Below are positions 1 to 11,373 of a stretch of DNA of 64,000 nucleotides, piece after piece. Position 1 is the first letter of the stretch. Every line of letters begins with the position of its first letter. Source of the stretch: Tetradesmus obliquus (taxonomy: Eukaryota; Chlorophyta; Chlorophyceae; Sphaeropleales; Scenedesmaceae). The position numbers were made by a program, and so were the translations under genes. The notes beneath the pieces are model-generated. The model made no database searches. It was not told the origin of the DNA and worked only from the letters and a program-made list of their open reading frames with translations. The stretch covers positions 3,720,001 to 3,784,000 of the forward strand of contig CP126200.1 in assembly GCA_030272155.1 (NCBI GenBank). The letters run 5' to 3'.

Positions 1-214
1 ATGTATGAACTGTGGTTTGTGCACGGTGTGTTAGTCATGTAGAGCTTGGTGATCCAGATTACCTTGGCTGGGCATGTACACCTCATCACATGGGATGCTA
101 AGCTGCTGGACAGTACAGTTGACAGCAATTGCAGTCCTTCTAACAGGGACCCTGTTGCTGTACGCAAGCTGATAGTCACTTTGTTCACTGCAACTGCATG
201 TTTGGCCGGTGCAG

Positions 215-388
215 GGCGGTGCCAAGGCGTACAACACCATCCCGGTCAACGGCTGGCTGTGGTGGGCCTACAACGAGAACAGCGGCGACACCGGCGGCAT
301 TGTGCACAACCGCTGGCAGGACCTGCACTGGGAGAAGATCAACTGGATGATTGCACGCATGGGGCTGCGGCCGTGGTACCTGAGGTAA
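215..388 (+). CDS. C-terminal exon of a GH5 endoglucanase-like glycoside hydrolase (partial at left edge)
   Basis: Terminal exon of a secreted beta-glycanase-type hydrolase. A 3' splice site (gtgcag) ends at 214 and 57 codons run to TAA at 386-388. The peptide contains WWAYNENSGDTGGIV, then a Trp-rich segment ending GLRPWYLR. Glycoside hydrolase family 5 enzymes typically carry such an 'NSGDTGGI' block near their C-terminus, after the last beta-strand of the TIM barrel. The two catalytic glutamates would lie in upstream exons outside the window, so activity and substrate cannot be read. The last codons (CTGAGGTAAAG) also resemble a splice donor, so a further exon is possible, but none is evident in the next 2 kb. 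Family assignment is fairly sure; end of gene is likely. Confidence 0.75.
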   Translation, partial: GGAKAYNTIPVNGWLWWAYNENSGDTGGIVHNRWQDLHWEKINWMIARMGLRPWYLR

Positions 389-3046
389 AGCCGCGACAGC
401 AGCGTGCATGCACACAGCAAGCAGGCAACTGTCACAACAGAGTGCCTGCAAAGCACGGCACGTTTGATGCGGTGCTGTGTCTGGTACGCTACTGCTGGTG
501 GGTGGTGGTGTGCTGGTGCTATTAGCCCAGGGCTCCAGCAGCTGTGCTAACTGCCAAGTAGAGATCCCTTTGTGTTGTGTACATATTCCCAGGTCCTGCT
601 GCACCATGAGCTGCATGGTGCCAGCGCGTAGTGTCGTTGTTGTTGCTGTACGCAAGCGCCTTATGCGCTTGCAGTGCACGCGTGTCTTCAGGTATGGCTT
701 GTAGAGTAGTCCAGAGAGGTGTGGGTTAGGTGTTGTGTGCAGGCACTGTTCAGCTGGGTGGGTGGCCAGCACTGCGCTTGCGCATGGCTGGACATGACAT
801 CAGCTACTGCGTGACGTTTCTTGCTAGCATGCATGCAGGGTATGCTTGCAATCAGCTGGCTGTACTGGCTATGCATACATCACCCTAGCAGAGCCTGCTC
901 CACAGCATCACGCAAGGCAGTTTGCTGCTTGTTGTATCAGGCTTTACATCAGTCGTGCATTCCTTGGCATGAGCTGTTCTGGTGGGTTGGCATCTCTGTC
1001 TGTGCACGTCATGCCGCAAGCCACGGCGCCACACCTGTGCACCTGAATTGTTCAGGAGGTTCTTGTGACTTTGAAATGAATTGAGATCTTGTGCTTCCGT
1101 GTGCATGTGATGTCCTGGGCTGTCGAGGGTATATGGTCCTGCATACAGCACCCTTTCCCGAGTGTCACACAGCTTATGGTGACTGGACGACATGTCGGTG
1201 GGATTTCAGAGCATGTGTGTGAGTGCAGTGAGCAGGCATCATTGCTGCACCAGCAGCAGCCCTGCTTCTGCACCCCTGCAGGAGCAATAAGCCGCCAGCT
1301 GTGGCACTAGGTTGTTGGTTCACCACGCGTCATCTGGACATCAGGTTTGCATCAAGATGTCCTTTGTACAAGCTGCACCCAGCTGCCTTTCACGAGGTTT
1401 GCATCTCCTGTGTGCCTTTGAGATGTGCCTCGTCTGCGGTGCTTGCCGCCCCCTGCTCTTTGCGAGGGACTTGACACTGCATCCCACCAAGTTGCATTCA
1501 CAGTGTTTGGGGAGTCAAAGTGCCAGAGATAGGCGCTTGCACCTGGGTGCTGGGGTCCAGAAGCTCTTGGCGGCTTGCTGGTGTGTGTATACATGTGCCG
1601 TGATTCATGCAGCTTGGCGGCTGCCCCTGGATTCGCACTTCTGTCAGCTGCCCACACTGGCCTGTTGCTTGTGGATGCACTGTAGGGAAGCAGCAGTGAA
1701 TGCATAGCTGAAAGCTGCCCCTGAAACAAGGGGTGCTTCTGTGATGAATGTGCCTGGGGTCTTGCAGCGGTGGGCTGTTGTTGCCCTGCTTGTGTGAGAA
1801 CACAATAAAAACCGTCATCATTACAAAACCGCCCTGAGTAAGGGCGGTAAGGGCAGCACTGTTATCACAGGTTGCTGGATTGCTGAGATCCATTCCTTTG
1901 CCTTCCTTAGGTTACCATACATTCATTATCTGGGTACTACGTTTCACTAGACTAGTAGTAGCAAGTACTTGTGTTGATTTAAATACGGCAGTCCAGAATG
2001 CAGCAGTTGCATTGTTTGTGTGTATACATTTCATGCCAGCCTTTAGCGCCATACGCGTGGCTGGCTGTACCCAGGCTCGTAGCAGATTTTGTTGCTTTTT
2101 GGTTGGGCATACCTTGCTATACATACTGTACTTGTGAGAGTGTCAGACCTCAGCAGGATGTGTGAGTCGGGTTTGCATTACAGTCGTAGAGCGTGGTGCT
2201 TGCTGCGTGATGTGCTGTGTTGCGGCGGCCTTATGGGTTTTGCTCTTTGGGTTGCAGCCTTGCAGACAGACCACAGCTAGCATGCACCCCTGTGACTGAC
2301 GAGCGTGTTGCACCAGTGTGTGATGCATCAGTTTTTGGCATGCGAGGAGTTTGGTGCCTTTTGGGCAGTCACAGCTGCCCTTATCATGCCCAGGCTTGAT
2401 GTTTACACGCTTTGCGAAAGTGTACACAATTGTGTACTGAGCCGCAGCCCTACCTAGTAGATTGCCTAGTAGATTGCCGACCCAAGTTGATCAGCCTGCA
2501 TTGGCAACCATTATGCAGATCATTGTAGTGTGGCCATGGATTGAGGTGCCAGGTCAGCAGCCAGTAGTTTACATCCGATGCTGAGCAATGCGTGCTGTGC
2601 GTGGCAACAGGTGTTGCGCAAGAAATCACACTACCATGCATCCTGCTCCGAACATGGCCCTCACATGCTGCTGGCAGAGCGCTCACCCAGTGGCACCAGC
2701 GTGCCACAGCGCTGGGGCCGGTGGCGGGCCAGTGTACTCTAGCTATTGTAACCTCATCATGACTCATGATGTCGGACATCAATCTCTGTGCACATCTGCA
2801 CGTGCGAGCGCCGAGCAAGTTCCTGCTGCTAGCTAGCCGCCAGCTCCCACAGCGCAGGGCATGCTCGCATCAGCGACGTGCTGCGCAGCACGTGCAGTGC
2901 ACTGGCACTGCCAGCAGCTGTCAAGTAAACGGCTGCTGGCGCGACGCCGCCACAGCTGCAGACACTGTCTGCCCTACTGGCAGTACTACTGCACTACTAG
3001 TAGTAGTGCCGTGCTAGTTATGCACCAGACAACAACTACTCACCCT
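389..3046. other. Long gene-free stretch (3' UTR plus intergenic)
   Basis: No exon with flanking splice signals and family resemblance is visible on either strand. A TGTAA poly-A signal candidate on the plus strand lies at 2747-2751 (agctattgtaacc). If it serves the GH5 gene, the 3' UTR would be about 2.4 kb, so an unrecognised gene or a nearer unseen signal is also possible. A perfect stem-loop lies at 1828-1848. Confidence 0.4.
1828..1848. other. Perfect 7-bp hairpin
   Basis: ACCGCCC (1828-1834), loop TGAGTAA, GGGCGGT (1842-1848). It is isolated in a non-coding stretch downstream of the GH5 exon. Role unknown; it could be a 3'-UTR structure or a small palindrome left by a mobile element. 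Confidence 0.5.
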
Positions 3047-3051
3047 TTACA
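3047..3051 (-). terminator. TGTAA poly-A signal of the RS-domain gene
   Basis: Plus-strand TTACA at 3047-3051 reads TGTAA on the minus strand, about 250 nt past the RS-protein stop codon at 3298. TGTAA is the usual chlorophyte polyadenylation signal. Confidence 0.55.
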
Positions 3052-3297
3052 ACCACCAACAGTCATGATCTGGTGATGACCGGGTGTACAGCTGAAACAT
3101 CCTGTGTACAGTACAGGCAACTTGTTGAAGGCAGCCGGCATGTGCTCGGCTGAGCTGCAGCCAATCAGACAGACTGCGGTGAGCGCATCCCATGCGAAGC
3201 TCATTGGATCACAAGCCACGCAGCAGACCCGCCTCATGACTTTGCCACAGCTGCAAGCTGCATCTCAGTGCGGCAGTAAGCCTAGTCAAAGCAGACA

Positions 3298-4999
3298 TCA
3301 CAGCCGCAGCTTGAACTTGATGTTCTGCAGTGGTGCAGGGACCTGTGCAGCCTGCGTGCCCTGCGCAGGACCTGCCTCCACCCAGCCTCCTTCCACTTGC
3401 GGTGCTGCTGCTGCTGCTGCTGCTGGTGCTGCAGCATCTGCATGTGCTGCTACTGCTGCTGCGCCGCCAGCTTGGCCGTTGGCTGCTGTACCTTGCCCCT
3501 GCTGCTGCTGCTGCTGCTCCTGGTTGTCTGGTGCTGGCGCTGGGCTGTTCGCCGCAGGCTGTGCTGCTGCTGGGGGTGGCGCCGGCGCATCTTCCTGCAA
3601 GTCATGCCACACCACAGTATAAGCACAGAGCTGGATGCCTCACACACGTCATTCAGCAGGCCGGCTAATTGTGCGAGCTGTGTGCAAAGGTGCAGGCATC
3701 TGACAAGCATCTGACAAGCCGTTGCATGCACCACAGGCAACACATGCCCTCTGTCGCATGGCTCATGGTGCATCGCCTTGAATAAAAACTTGCTCCATAC
3801 CTGCCCGGCTGCACATCTATGCAACATTACAAACCCCAAGTGCACAACAGTCAGTCGTTTTATCACGCAGCCGCACCTGCAGGTATTCCTCTGCTGCCAC
3901 AAGCACCTGCTGCATCTCCTCCTCAGCTGCCTGCAGCTGCTGCTTGGCATCCGCCACGCGCCTGGCAGCCAGCGCCAGCTGCGCGAGCATGTTGCCGCGC
4001 TGCTTGCTGCGCTCCGCAACGTCCCGCACTTTCCCTTTCAGGAACTCCACCCGCACCTCTGCTGCTGCGCGTGCTGCCTGCTCTGCCTCGAGCTGCTGCC
4101 GCAGCGCCTGCAGCTGCGAGGACAGCTCGGCAGCTGCAGCGCCGCCGCCGGCTGCTGATGCGCGCTGTTGCTTGGGCTGCAGAGCAAGAGCAGCAACGGC
4201 AGTGCGGCAAAGCATGGCACAGCAGACGAACTTGGTTGGCAAAGCGAGCCGGTTGCATCCAACATGCCGTTTAGCCTATCAAGCGCTACCCCTACCCGAA
4301 CTGGTTTTGTGCGCATCCCCATGTCCATGTACCCTTCCTTTGCATGCACGCTGGACCATAACACCTAGCTGTGCAATCTCCCCTACGTCAAACCACAAAT
4401 CACACACCGGCCAGGTGCCCAGCCTGTGCCATCACCCTGCCGCTTTGTCCTCACCTGCTCCTGCTGCTGCTGCCGCCGCTGTCCTGCAGGAATCTGCCCT
4501 GGCTCCTGGGAGCTGCTCCTGCTCCTGCTGCGGCTGCGGCTCATCGACCTGCCCCTGCCAGGCGACCCCGCACTCCTGCTTCTGCTGCGGCTTCTGCTGC
4601 GGCTGTACCTCCTGCTACTGTATGGTGGGGAGCGGCCGCGCGGCGGCAAGTCCCTTGGGGGCCCTCTGCTGAGTCCTCCTCCTCCGTAGCGGCCGGGGTT
4701 ACCATCCATGCCGCCGCCCCTTGCAGGAGGGGGCCCCAGGCTGTCTCTGCCGCTGCTTCGGGAGCGGGATCTGCTGCGGCCTCTGAAGCCTAGCGGAGAT
4801 CTGGATCTAGATCTGTCTCTGTGGCTGCCTCTGTAGCCGGCTGGGGGGCGTGGGGGGCTGAGGGACCGGCTGTAGGAGCGGCGGGCGTAGGGGCTGCCGC
4901 TCCTGCTGCGCGGGGAGCGCGAGCGCGAGCGTGCGTAGCCTGCAGGCAGTGTGCAGGGGAGATGCAGGACAGCTTGGAGTTGTAACACCACCTGCTGCT

Positions 5000-5030
<31 letters not shown>

Positions 5031-5419
5031 ATGATGACAGTGATGTTTGGGGTGGCAGATTCTGACGTTGTTGTGAAGAGACAGACACATTGTGCATCGA
5101 GCTGGACCTGCGCTAAAAGTGTGGACATTTAGGCTAAAAGTCCCCAGGGGGGGCGGGCTGCAAACCCTAGGTTTGCGAGCTCGAACCTGGGCCATATCTT
5201 GCAGGAAGCCATACACGGGGTGGAGATACATAACAAATTAAACCATGGTGACTCAGCCAACAGGCAGACACAGTTGCCTGATTCGTTGCACACACATGTT
5301 GCTGCAACCGAGTGACTATGACGGATAGTGCAACAACGACTGTGTTATCGACATGAGCTGGTGCGGCACGTCAGCACTTGCTTCTGCTCACCTGGTGAAT
5401 CGCCACGCCTGTACACCAT
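3298..5419 (-). CDS. RS-domain / coiled-coil protein, probable splicing-related nuclear protein (369 aa)
   Basis: Four exons: 5392-5419, 4455-4939, 3877-4176 and 3298-3594; lengths 28+485+300+297 give 370 codons with matching phases (1,0,0). Exon 1 encodes only MVYRRGDSP. It joins a long Arg-Ser domain (about residues 10-150: SRSRSPRSRSGSPYARRSYS and many RS/SR dipeptides, with a Gly-rich PGRYGGGGLSRGP patch). A Gln-rich hinge and a 100-aa coiled coil rich in Ala, Gln, Glu and Arg follow. A low-complexity Pro/Ala/Gln tail ends IKFKLRL. No RRM or other RNA-binding fold is visible. RS domains are known from SR splicing factors and their partners and usually send proteins to nuclear speckles, so a pre-mRNA-processing role is inferred. 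It is divergently arranged with HAUS5, about 680 bp between start codons. Confidence 0.7.
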
Positions 5420-6099
5420 TGCGCTGCTGCTGCAGTCCTTGCGGATGGCCTGTGTGGTTAGACACTCTCAGGGTGTGCTTCTTCTAGATATAAAGCACCA
5501 ACTTTTGATGAAGTGAGCTGGCTTGGATCAACTGCAAGAGATTGGAGAACTCGGCAGTGAAGCAGCAGCGACGGCAGCAGTGGTGGCACTGGTGCCAGCT
5601 CAGCTGGAGCTGGCAGCAACTGATCTGCACGCAACTGCAGCAGAGGCCCTTGCAGCAGGATGTACTATGCTTGACGTGCTTGGCAAACGGAACTTGCTAC
5701 TTCCACCGTGTTACTGTGGCAACGAGCAGTAAGCACCGAAGCAGTAGCCGGCCTTGCAACGCGACGAGCCGGTAATGTCTTCAGCTATGCTTCCTGATAA
5801 ACCCACGGTGCAAAGCACCCTGCATGCATGTTAAAGTAGCCGTTTGTTACATGTGTCAGCAGGCTCATGTTTGAATTGCGATTGTCGGACGGTGACCCCC
5901 GGTGCCCAACAGGTTGTCTTTCTCTCAAGAAGTAATTGGTGCCGTACTTTAACTTCTGCTCAGGAGCCGTCTGGTAGAGTAGCGATACCGCACAACAACA
6001 GCCAGCAGTTCACCAGGCCCAAAGCAGGCGCTTTGCTTCGCCCGTGTAAACTTGTACAAGACGGTTGTTGCTTCATAGCCATTGATCGTCTACTCCACC
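5420..6099. promoter_or_regulatory. Divergent 5' region shared by the RS-domain gene and HAUS5
   Basis: Start codons at 5419 (minus) and 6100 (plus) face away from each other across 680 bp. No TATA box in a convincing position is visible. An open frame on the plus strand at 5523-5732 lacks splice signals and family resemblance and is treated as leader or spacer. Promoter function is inferred from layout only. Confidence 0.4.
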
Positions 6100-9000
6100 A
6101 TGGAGAAAGAGGTGTCCAGATGGCTGCACCAGCAGCTAGGCTACAATGCTGCTGCAGACTCCACCCTTTCAGCAAACTGCAGGGGAAACCTGAAAAGCCT
6201 TTGGGAGTTCTTGATGGCCAATTACAAATCTCCAGAGAATCAACGGCATATACACAACGTGCTGGCAAAGCACAGGCGGGAGCAGGAGGCAGCCAGGCAG
6301 GCACCAGAGCGGGCGCAGCAGGCACTGCAGCAGCGTCAGCACCTAGCGCAGTTGGAAGCCAAGGCAGCAACACTGGAGCGCTCCCTGGCTTCATTGCAGG
6401 TGAGGAGGCATGTATTGCTCAGCCCTGTCTTTGTTGCCGTGAGGCATGCACACTTGCTGCTTGCCAATCTGCCCAGCAATGCACCAGCATACGACTAAGT
6501 TCTCAAGCTACGTTGAGCTGATGCTTGCTGCTCTGTTGTTGCTGGCAACCCCTGCAGGCAGCTGTTCACAGCAGTAACCAAGATGCTGCAGAGCAGAGCG
6601 GAGAGCAAGGCCTATTCAAGCTGGAGCTTCATGAGACGCAAACGCAGGTGGGCTGGCAGTATGCAGCATGGCCGCGCCACGCCCACTGCCACACACGCCT
6701 GCACGCATCCGTGCCGCTGCTTGCAGGTTCCAAATCACACATGGGACAATTGCTGTGATTGCTGTGCATCTGCACAGCTGTTTGTTGGCTGCTGCTTCCC
6801 AAACGCACCTCCTTTTTCCATTCTCTTCTGGCTGGCTGCAGGCGCTGCTGCTGCAAGCTGCTGCGGCGCGCATACGTCAGCTGATGCCACAGCTGCAGGC
6901 AAAGCTGTTAAAGCTGCAGACAGACACAGAGCTGGCAAAAGCGCGCTGCCAAGCTTCTGGTAGGCTGGCAGTGTGATGCAGTGGTTGCTTTGGTGTGAAT
7001 ATACTAACAGTAAACATCAGCAGGGCTCGCAAGCAACATGCGATGCATGCTGATTTGACCAGCAGCACCAGCACACAGACAACATAAAGACATGGTTGGT
7101 CAACTGGAACATACCCAATTGTTAAGACCTGGCTGACTGTTGCGCATGCGCAGCCGCTTTTCCTCTGACACTCCAGCTTTTTGTGTCACCTCGCTGCACC
7201 CATTGGCGCTCTCTCCACTGTCACTGCGGTGTGCTTTTGCCTGATGTGTTCACATTTCTGCATCAGGCGGCAGCCGGCGGTTGCAGCAGGTACTGCAGCA
7301 GCTGCAGCAGCTCAGCTGTGCCATCCGCAATGAGCTCTCAGAAGTGCTGGAATGCAAGGTTCAGCAGCAGCAGCTGCTGCAGCAAGGCGCAGGAGCACCG
7401 GAGCAGCTGGACAGTGCACGCGGCACCGACCAGAGTATCAGCGCTGCTACCTTCAATATCAGTGGCGCTGACACACCGCGCAAGAAAGCAGCAGCTGCTG
7501 CTGGAGCTGCCCTGCAGGATGGCAGTGGCATCTCAGCGCTTGCAGGAAGCAGCAGCAACAGCAGCACCAACACTTGGGACGAACAATCCAAGGCATCTGC
7601 TGCAGGGTCAGCTATGGAGCTGCAGCCACTATCCCGCTGCGGTTTGGTGTCGGGCTATGTTCCATCGCAGGGTGTGCAAGGCACTGTGATGCAGCTGCTG
7701 CAGGAGGCTCCTGAGCTGCTGCTGAGCTGCAGCAGCCAGCTAGCAGCGCAGGCGAGCCAGGAGCTGACTGCTATACTTGATGAAGCAGAGACTGCGCTGC
7801 TGGCGCCGCTTGGCTGGGGCAGCAGCGCTGCATCAGCTGGCCAGGAGCTGAGCAGTGCGTCCAAGGCGCAGCAGCAGGGCCTGCTGATAGCTGCGGCAGA
7901 TGTTGCAGCAGCAGCGGCAGCGACCTGCCCTTACACGCTGCCCTGGACCATCCCCTGGCAGACCAGCATCAGCCAGCAGCAGCAGCAGTCTGACAAGGCC
8001 GCCGCGTTCCAGTCTCCGGAGATGCTCGTGAAGCAGCGGCAGCAGATGCACGTGCAGCTGTACGTGCAGGCCAAGGCATCAGCAGCTGCTGCTGCGGAGG
8101 CGGAAGTGCGGCTGGAGCAACTGATGGGTGCTGTGCCGCTGCTGAATGGTGCTGCTGCTGGCAGCTGGGAGTCTCAGCTTGCTGCGCTGTGGCTGCGGGC
8201 TGAGGGCCTGAGAGCTGAGCTGGCAGTGCTGACTCAGCGCAAGGCTGAGTTTGAGCAGGATGTGGATGCCTGCATTCAAGTGAGCAGTGAGCCTGGCCTG
8301 CTGCTGCAGCAGATGATTTATGTGTCGTGTAGGGAGAGCTGCAGTTGCAAGCCAATATCTGTTGGTGGTGCGGGCCGAAGGACAGCTTGCAGGCATGCGG
8401 GCAGTTGCCATTGAATTGATGTGCGGGGGCACGATGTTTTGTGATGCGTGCTATGTCCTGCGTTTCTGCGCGCACCCTCGCCTGTGTTGCTGATGCTCCA
8501 CAGTACTTAGTAAGTAGTTGTGCTTGGTAATTTTGCTGCTGCTCCTGCAGGCTGAGGCCCACTTGCAGGAAAAGTGGGACCTGATTAAGGCAGCAGTACG
8601 GGAAGACGCAGAGCTCAACGACCTGCTGTACCGCGTGGCAGCAGACAACATGGAGCTGTATGCCGGCCTGCACAGCCAGCGCGATCAGGCGCGCAGCCTG
8701 CTGCTTGAGCAGCTGGCGCCCACTGCAGCAGCAGCCAGCCGCAGCGCAGATGCAGGAAGGGATGAGCTGGCTCGGGAGGCTGGGGTGGTTGCGCGGCTGC
8801 CAGTGTGCGGCGCGCTGCCGCCGCAGAGGCTGGGTGCGGCAGCAGGCGGAGCTGGTGAGTTGGCAGCTGCAGATAACAGCAGCTGCGGTGGATGCTGCGC
8901 CCGTGTTGCAATGCTAGGGCGACGTGAACCTAATCATTACAGTACACCGGCTGTGAAGTCGGGCTGGCATGAGCTTGCTTGCTTGCTTGCTTTCTGTGGC

Positions 9001-10482
9001 AGTGTTGTGTGATGTGCTGAGGGCCATGGCCTGTGTTCCCCTCCTTGTGCTGTCCCTGCAGGAGCAGCCAGCACCACCCTCGCCACCATCACTCGGCTGC
9101 AGCTTGCGTCACAGCAGCTGTCGCACCTCGGTAGGCCCACCACAGCACCCAAGGCATTCACAGCTGCACGCCTGGCTGGGGCAGCAGCACCAGCAGCCGG
9201 CGCTGCAGGCAGTGGTGGCAGGAGCAGTGGCAGCGGCGTGGATGCTGCTGCTGTGTCTGCGCTGCGCGCTGCATGCTCGGTTGATGCAGTTGCGCCCGTG
9301 AGGTGCCCAGCGGCACTGCTCTTGGAGGTGGCAGGTGAGGGCAGCTGCAGCATCACATGCAACTATGAGGCCACACACCTTCTTTAGCTGCTTTGTTGCC
9401 ATGCGTGCTGCGGCAGCTGTCCGCATGCGCAAGACAGCACTGTCTGCAGATGTCAGCCTGCCACAACGGGGCAGCCTCAAAGTGCTGTATCTCAACCGCT
9501 GCTCCTGGGCTTGCGCTGAAATGCGTGCAGACGAGTGCCGCCAGCTGCAGCAGCTGCAGCAGCAGCTGGACCGGCTCAGCAGCTTCTGCCGCGGCGCTAC
9601 AGCAAGCGCTGCACAGGCGGCAGACGAGGCTGCGCAGCTGCAGGAGCAGGTGGGCTAGCGGGGTTGTGCAGGCTGCGCATGCATGCCAGCAGCATCTACA
9701 TGGTTGCACAGGCTAGGAACGTTGCACTCGCCTTGAGCACCACTGCAGCAGCAGCGTCCCTTGTGCGTTGTGCTGCATGGTGTTTGGCTGCTGTCTTGAG
9801 TGGCAAGTGTTGCAGGGCCGCCATGTGCACTGCAGCCATGCCCTGTCTGTATGGCAGCCTTTGTGTTGCGCTCAATTCAGCATGCTGCAAGTGCTGCAAT
9901 CGATGCACTATAGTGGAGATTTATGTGCAGAAGTCAGCGGCACGGGCGTCCAGGCCGGTTGGTCCACCAGGAGGCAGTAAGGTGAATGCAATGCAGACGC
10001 AGAGCTTGTCTTGCCCTTGTTACCTGCAACATTCCGCATCGCAGGTGGAGGCGCTGCGTGCGAGTGACATGCAGCAGGTGCTGCCATGGCTGGTGGAGCT
10101 GCTGGAAGGCGGGCAGCAGCAGCGGGCCACCAAGCTGCGGGAGGTCAGCAGTGACCTGCAGCACTTCTGGGAGATGCCAGCGCAGCACCTGCTGCCTGAC
10201 ACTAAATGTGAGTGCAGACGCACTGGATAACATGCTTAAAGAAAAAATAAGGCGTGCAGGGTGTGCTTCTGTGCGGCCACAGTCCTGCTGTTACAATCAT
10301 CAATGTGCAACTTGGCTTCTCTGCATGCGCTGCTGCTCATCTGCGATGCATGTGCCACTCACGTGCCATGCGTATGCACTTGCTGCCTGGCTGCAGATGA
10401 GGGCAAGAGCTGCTCTGAGTGGCTCCAGGAGATCCAGGCACTGCACGGCAGGAAGCGCGAGCTCAGCAGCCAGACAAACTAG
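6100..10482 (+). CDS. HAUS5: HAUS augmin-like complex subunit 5 (848 aa)
   Basis: Augmin recruits gamma-tubulin to the sides of spindle microtubules for branching nucleation; subunit 5 is one of its eight coiled-coil subunits. Nine exons: 6100-6399, 6558-6647, 6842-6959, 7267-8279, 8551-8854, 9062-9334, 9450-9649, 10045-10207 and 10397-10482. They total 2547 nt in one open frame, close to the ~800 aa of plant AUG5. The start ACCATGG fits well. The N-terminus (KEVSRWLHQQLGY, then CRGNLKSLWEFLMANY) matches the conserved head of plant AUG5/HAUS5. The rest is Gln/Ala/Leu-rich coiled coil with Ser/Ala-rich interruptions in exon 4. The C-terminal WEMPAQHLLP stretch resembles the conserved tail. Exons 6 and 7 are the least certain: exon 6 could end at 9130. 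TGTAA lies at 11004-11008. Confidence 0.85.
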
Positions 10483-11003
10483 TTGTACAAACTGGTTGTG
10501 CCCTTGCACGGGACAGGCGGCAGGGCAGCGCGCAGCCATCACGACAGCAAGAAGGGGCAGCCAGCTGGTTGTGCAGGCCGATAATGCAGCTGCGGCAGTT
10601 GCACTGCATCAGCCGGAGTCAGTCTGCAGTCAGCTGCTGAGTAGTGGCAGTTACGCCAGGTGCTTCAGCGCAGCAGCCAGCGCGCATTGCACGGAATACC
10701 CTATTGCAGCGCGGCTGCCGCAGCTGTTGGTGCGATGGGTGCAGGCAGTGGCTACGGCCAGAGGGCAGCAGCGCAGCTGACTGGCATGCTGCACAGGTGC
10801 AAAGGCAGCAGGTACATGGCCAGGGAGTCTCAAGCCTTAGCAGCCAGCAGGACATGGCACTAATGTTGCTCTATTCTAGCTGAGCTTGCAACAGCTGTGG
10901 CGCCAGGCGCGAGGCGACCTGTGGACAAGGGTGTGGCTCTGTCATCATGACAAGCTACTGGCAAGTTGGCTGGAATTGACAAAATTGGCCTGTGTTTCCG
11001 TTG

Positions 11004-11008
11004 TGTAA
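11004..11008 (+). terminator. TGTAA poly-A signal of HAUS5
   Basis: TGTAA in ttgtgtaaaac, about 520 nt past the HAUS5 stop codon and before the repeat region. Confidence 0.5.
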
Positions 11009-11093
11009 AACAAACAACGTGGCCATGCTAAATGCTTAGTGAGCCGCTGAGCCAGGGAGGGTGTGCCCAGCAGGTTGAAGGTATGGCAACACA

Positions 11094-11345
11094 GCTTGCA
11101 GAGCATCCTGGCACCAGATAGGCTTTAGCTAGCTCAGCAGTGCTGTTGCCAGGCAGCACCTGGGGTGCAGCTCTACAACAGGGTACCGCACGCCTTCAGT
11201 AAGTATTAGTATGTAAGCCATGATTTTTCGTGCTCCGTAACCAGCAAACGGGCGTCAGTAGAAGCAGGAGTCGAATGGTCAGCAGCGTCGCCGTGAATTC
11301 CTTTTCAACGCGAGTCGCGCCTTTCACGTCAAAACCACCATAAAG
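11094..11345. repeat. Diverged direct repeat, copy A (R1a)
   Basis: About 250 bp starting gcttgcagagcatcctggc and running through gtcgaatggtcagcagcgtc. It recurs at 13053-13306 at roughly 85% identity by eye. Together with R2 (12525-12620 versus 13307-13404) it defines a larger duplicated unit that is contiguous in copy B but split in copy A by the 11374-12524 insert. Confidence 0.75.
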
Positions 11346-11373
11346 TGCAAATCAGGGAGTCTCAACTCCGTAT

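Noticed and set aside
5160-5200. tRNA B-box-like GGTTCGAGCTC on the minus strand
   Set aside because: No cloverleaf or A box around it.
5523-5732. Short plus-strand Ala-rich frame upstream of HAUS5
   Set aside because: No acceptor/donor pattern joins it to HAUS5, and it lies opposite the leader of the RS gene.
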